The position numbers were made by a program, and so were the translations under genes. Shown here in pieces: positions 4,740 to 5,246 of a DNA stretch of 5,246 nt; position 1 is the first letter of the stretch; each line of letters starts with the position of its first letter. Source of the DNA: Arenicellales bacterium (lineage in GTDB: Bacteria; Pseudomonadota; Gammaproteobacteria; Arenicellales; UBA868); assembly GCA_028825345.1 (NCBI GenBank), contig JAPKAJ010000168.1:1-5246 (forward strand), in the 5' to 3' direction. The notes beneath the pieces were generated by a model that had not been told where the DNA came from, ran no database searches, and saw only the letters and a list, made by a program, of their open reading frames with translations.

Positions 4740-4802
4740 TTATTCGCCAAGGCTGAAGTATATACCGCCGTTAAAGGTGGAGCCATTTGTTTGTGCACTC
4801 AT
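4740..4802 (-). CDS. 20-aa ORF, doubtful
   Basis: The minus-strand ATG at 4802 opens MSAQTNGSTFNGGIYFSLGE, ending at the TAA at 4742-4740. It sits between the polytopic membrane protein and the 39-aa ORF on the same strand and, like the 36-aa version of that ORF, starts MS followed by a Gln/Ser/Gly-rich stretch. No Shine-Dalgarno is evident. At this length chance is a fair explanation; listed only because it fills a co-directional gap. Confidence 0.2.
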   Translation of the reverse strand: MSAQTNGSTFNGGIYFSLGE

Positions 4803-4839
4803 AGTCCGATTTCTAACTAGAAAATCAATCGAAATCCCG

Positions 4840-5246
4840 TTAGGCCACCATGGGCTGGGCCAGTATCCACAGGCTTGCCATGGTGTACAGAACCATCAGC
4901 AAGACCATTGGTATCTGGCTCAAAAACGCGGCATGGCCGCTGCCAAAGATGCGTCCTGCCACCACATGGGCAAGGTATACCGCGTACACATGGCCTAACA
5001 CCACGAAGCTCACTGCCAGGTACCAGGCCACACGGGCGCTCAGCAGGTCAGTATCAACCTGGTAATGCGCAGTCCCAAATAGATCCCAGCGATACCCCAA
5101 CGGATCAGATACAAGGGGAATCACATACTGCCCGGTAATGAGTAAAAACGACACATAGTGGGCCAGATGATAGGCAATCGCAATCGGGACCAGAGTCAGC
5201 ACGAAAAGACTCGCAAGCTCTAGAGTGGTTTTTTGCTGGTCGACTC
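4840..5246 (-). CDS. Polytopic His-containing membrane protein, C-terminal part (5' end outside window)
   Basis: The minus-strand frame is open to the right edge and ends TAA at 4842-4840, giving the last 134 residues. Three to four hydrophobic segments are visible (about residues 10-24, 31-45, 72-95 and 108-130), separated by the loop SDPLGYRWDLFGTAHY. His residues sit at 26 and 29 (AYHLAHY), 60, 85 and 93 (LGHVYAVYLAH, both in one helix) and 104, which could be metal or haem ligands. The end, YTMASLWILAQPMVA, and the SDP-G-WDLFGT loop are familiar to me from uncharacterised large membrane proteins, some of which are annotated as fenitrothion hydrolase-like in actinobacteria; that link is from memory and weak. 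The apparent GTG at 5202 is internal, since family-like hydrophobic sequence continues upstream of it. It is convergent with the plus-strand small-protein cluster. Confidence 0.75.
   Translation of the reverse strand, partial: VDQQKTTLELASLFVLTLVPIAIAYHLAHYVSFLLITGQYVIPLVSDPLGYRWDLFGTAHYQVDTDLLSARVAWYLAVSFVVLGHVYAVYLAHVVAGRIFGSGHAAFLSQIPMVLLMVLYTMASLWILAQPMVA

Noticed and set aside
4777..5138. Several plus-strand frames of 71-87 codons opposite the right-edge membrane protein
   Set aside because: They are shadows of the minus-strand gene, with no membrane or domain logic of their own.

Overview
The window looks like part of a marine-type gammaproteobacterial chromosome. This is an inference from the style of the proteins, the balanced base composition and the Shine-Dalgarno usage; no RNA gene or marker protein confirms it. 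It falls into three zones.

Zone 1 (about 1-2892) is a compact plus-strand catabolic operon. After the last 40 codons of an upstream reading frame (2-124, resembling the beginning of a class III cyclase domain) come a lambda-crystallin/L-gulonate-dehydrogenase-like 3-hydroxyacyl-CoA dehydrogenase family protein (143-1120), a beta-keto acid cleavage enzyme (BKACE, DUF849 family; GTG start at 1125, 1125-2060) and a classical NAD-type short-chain dehydrogenase (2110-2892). The first two make a logical chain: oxidise a 3-hydroxy acid to a beta-keto acid, then cleave it with acetyl-CoA to acetoacetate and a new acyl-CoA. The SDR probably prepares or recycles a pathway intermediate. The true substrate cannot be read from the sequence.

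Zone 2 (about 2893-3660) has no confident gene. It holds a short antisense reading frame with protein-like composition (2925-3077), a perfect 15-bp inverted repeat (3244-3280), and a run of hairpin-forming sequence (about 3390-3620) that looks like structured non-coding DNA or a decayed element.

Zone 3 (about 3660-5246) is a cluster of very small hydrophobic proteins. On the plus strand: a 38-aa single-span protein behind a good sigma70-type promoter (3700-3816), a 24-aa lipoprotein-like peptide with an LAGC lipobox (3884-3958), and 60-aa and 100-aa membrane proteins (3980-4162, 4176-4478) that appear to share a C-terminal two-helix module. On the minus strand: a 39-aa single-span protein (4609-4728) whose stop codon lies inside an array of eight 11-bp tandem repeats (4530-4617), a doubtful 20-aa ORF, and the C-terminal 134 residues of a His-containing polytopic membrane protein that runs off the right edge (4840-5246). 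The strand switch at about 4480-4610 makes this a convergent junction, with the tandem repeat in the middle.

The strongest candidates for something undescribed are the tiny membrane-protein cluster and the 11-bp repeat fused to the end of one of its members. The metabolic operon is a known type of gene set with an unassigned substrate.
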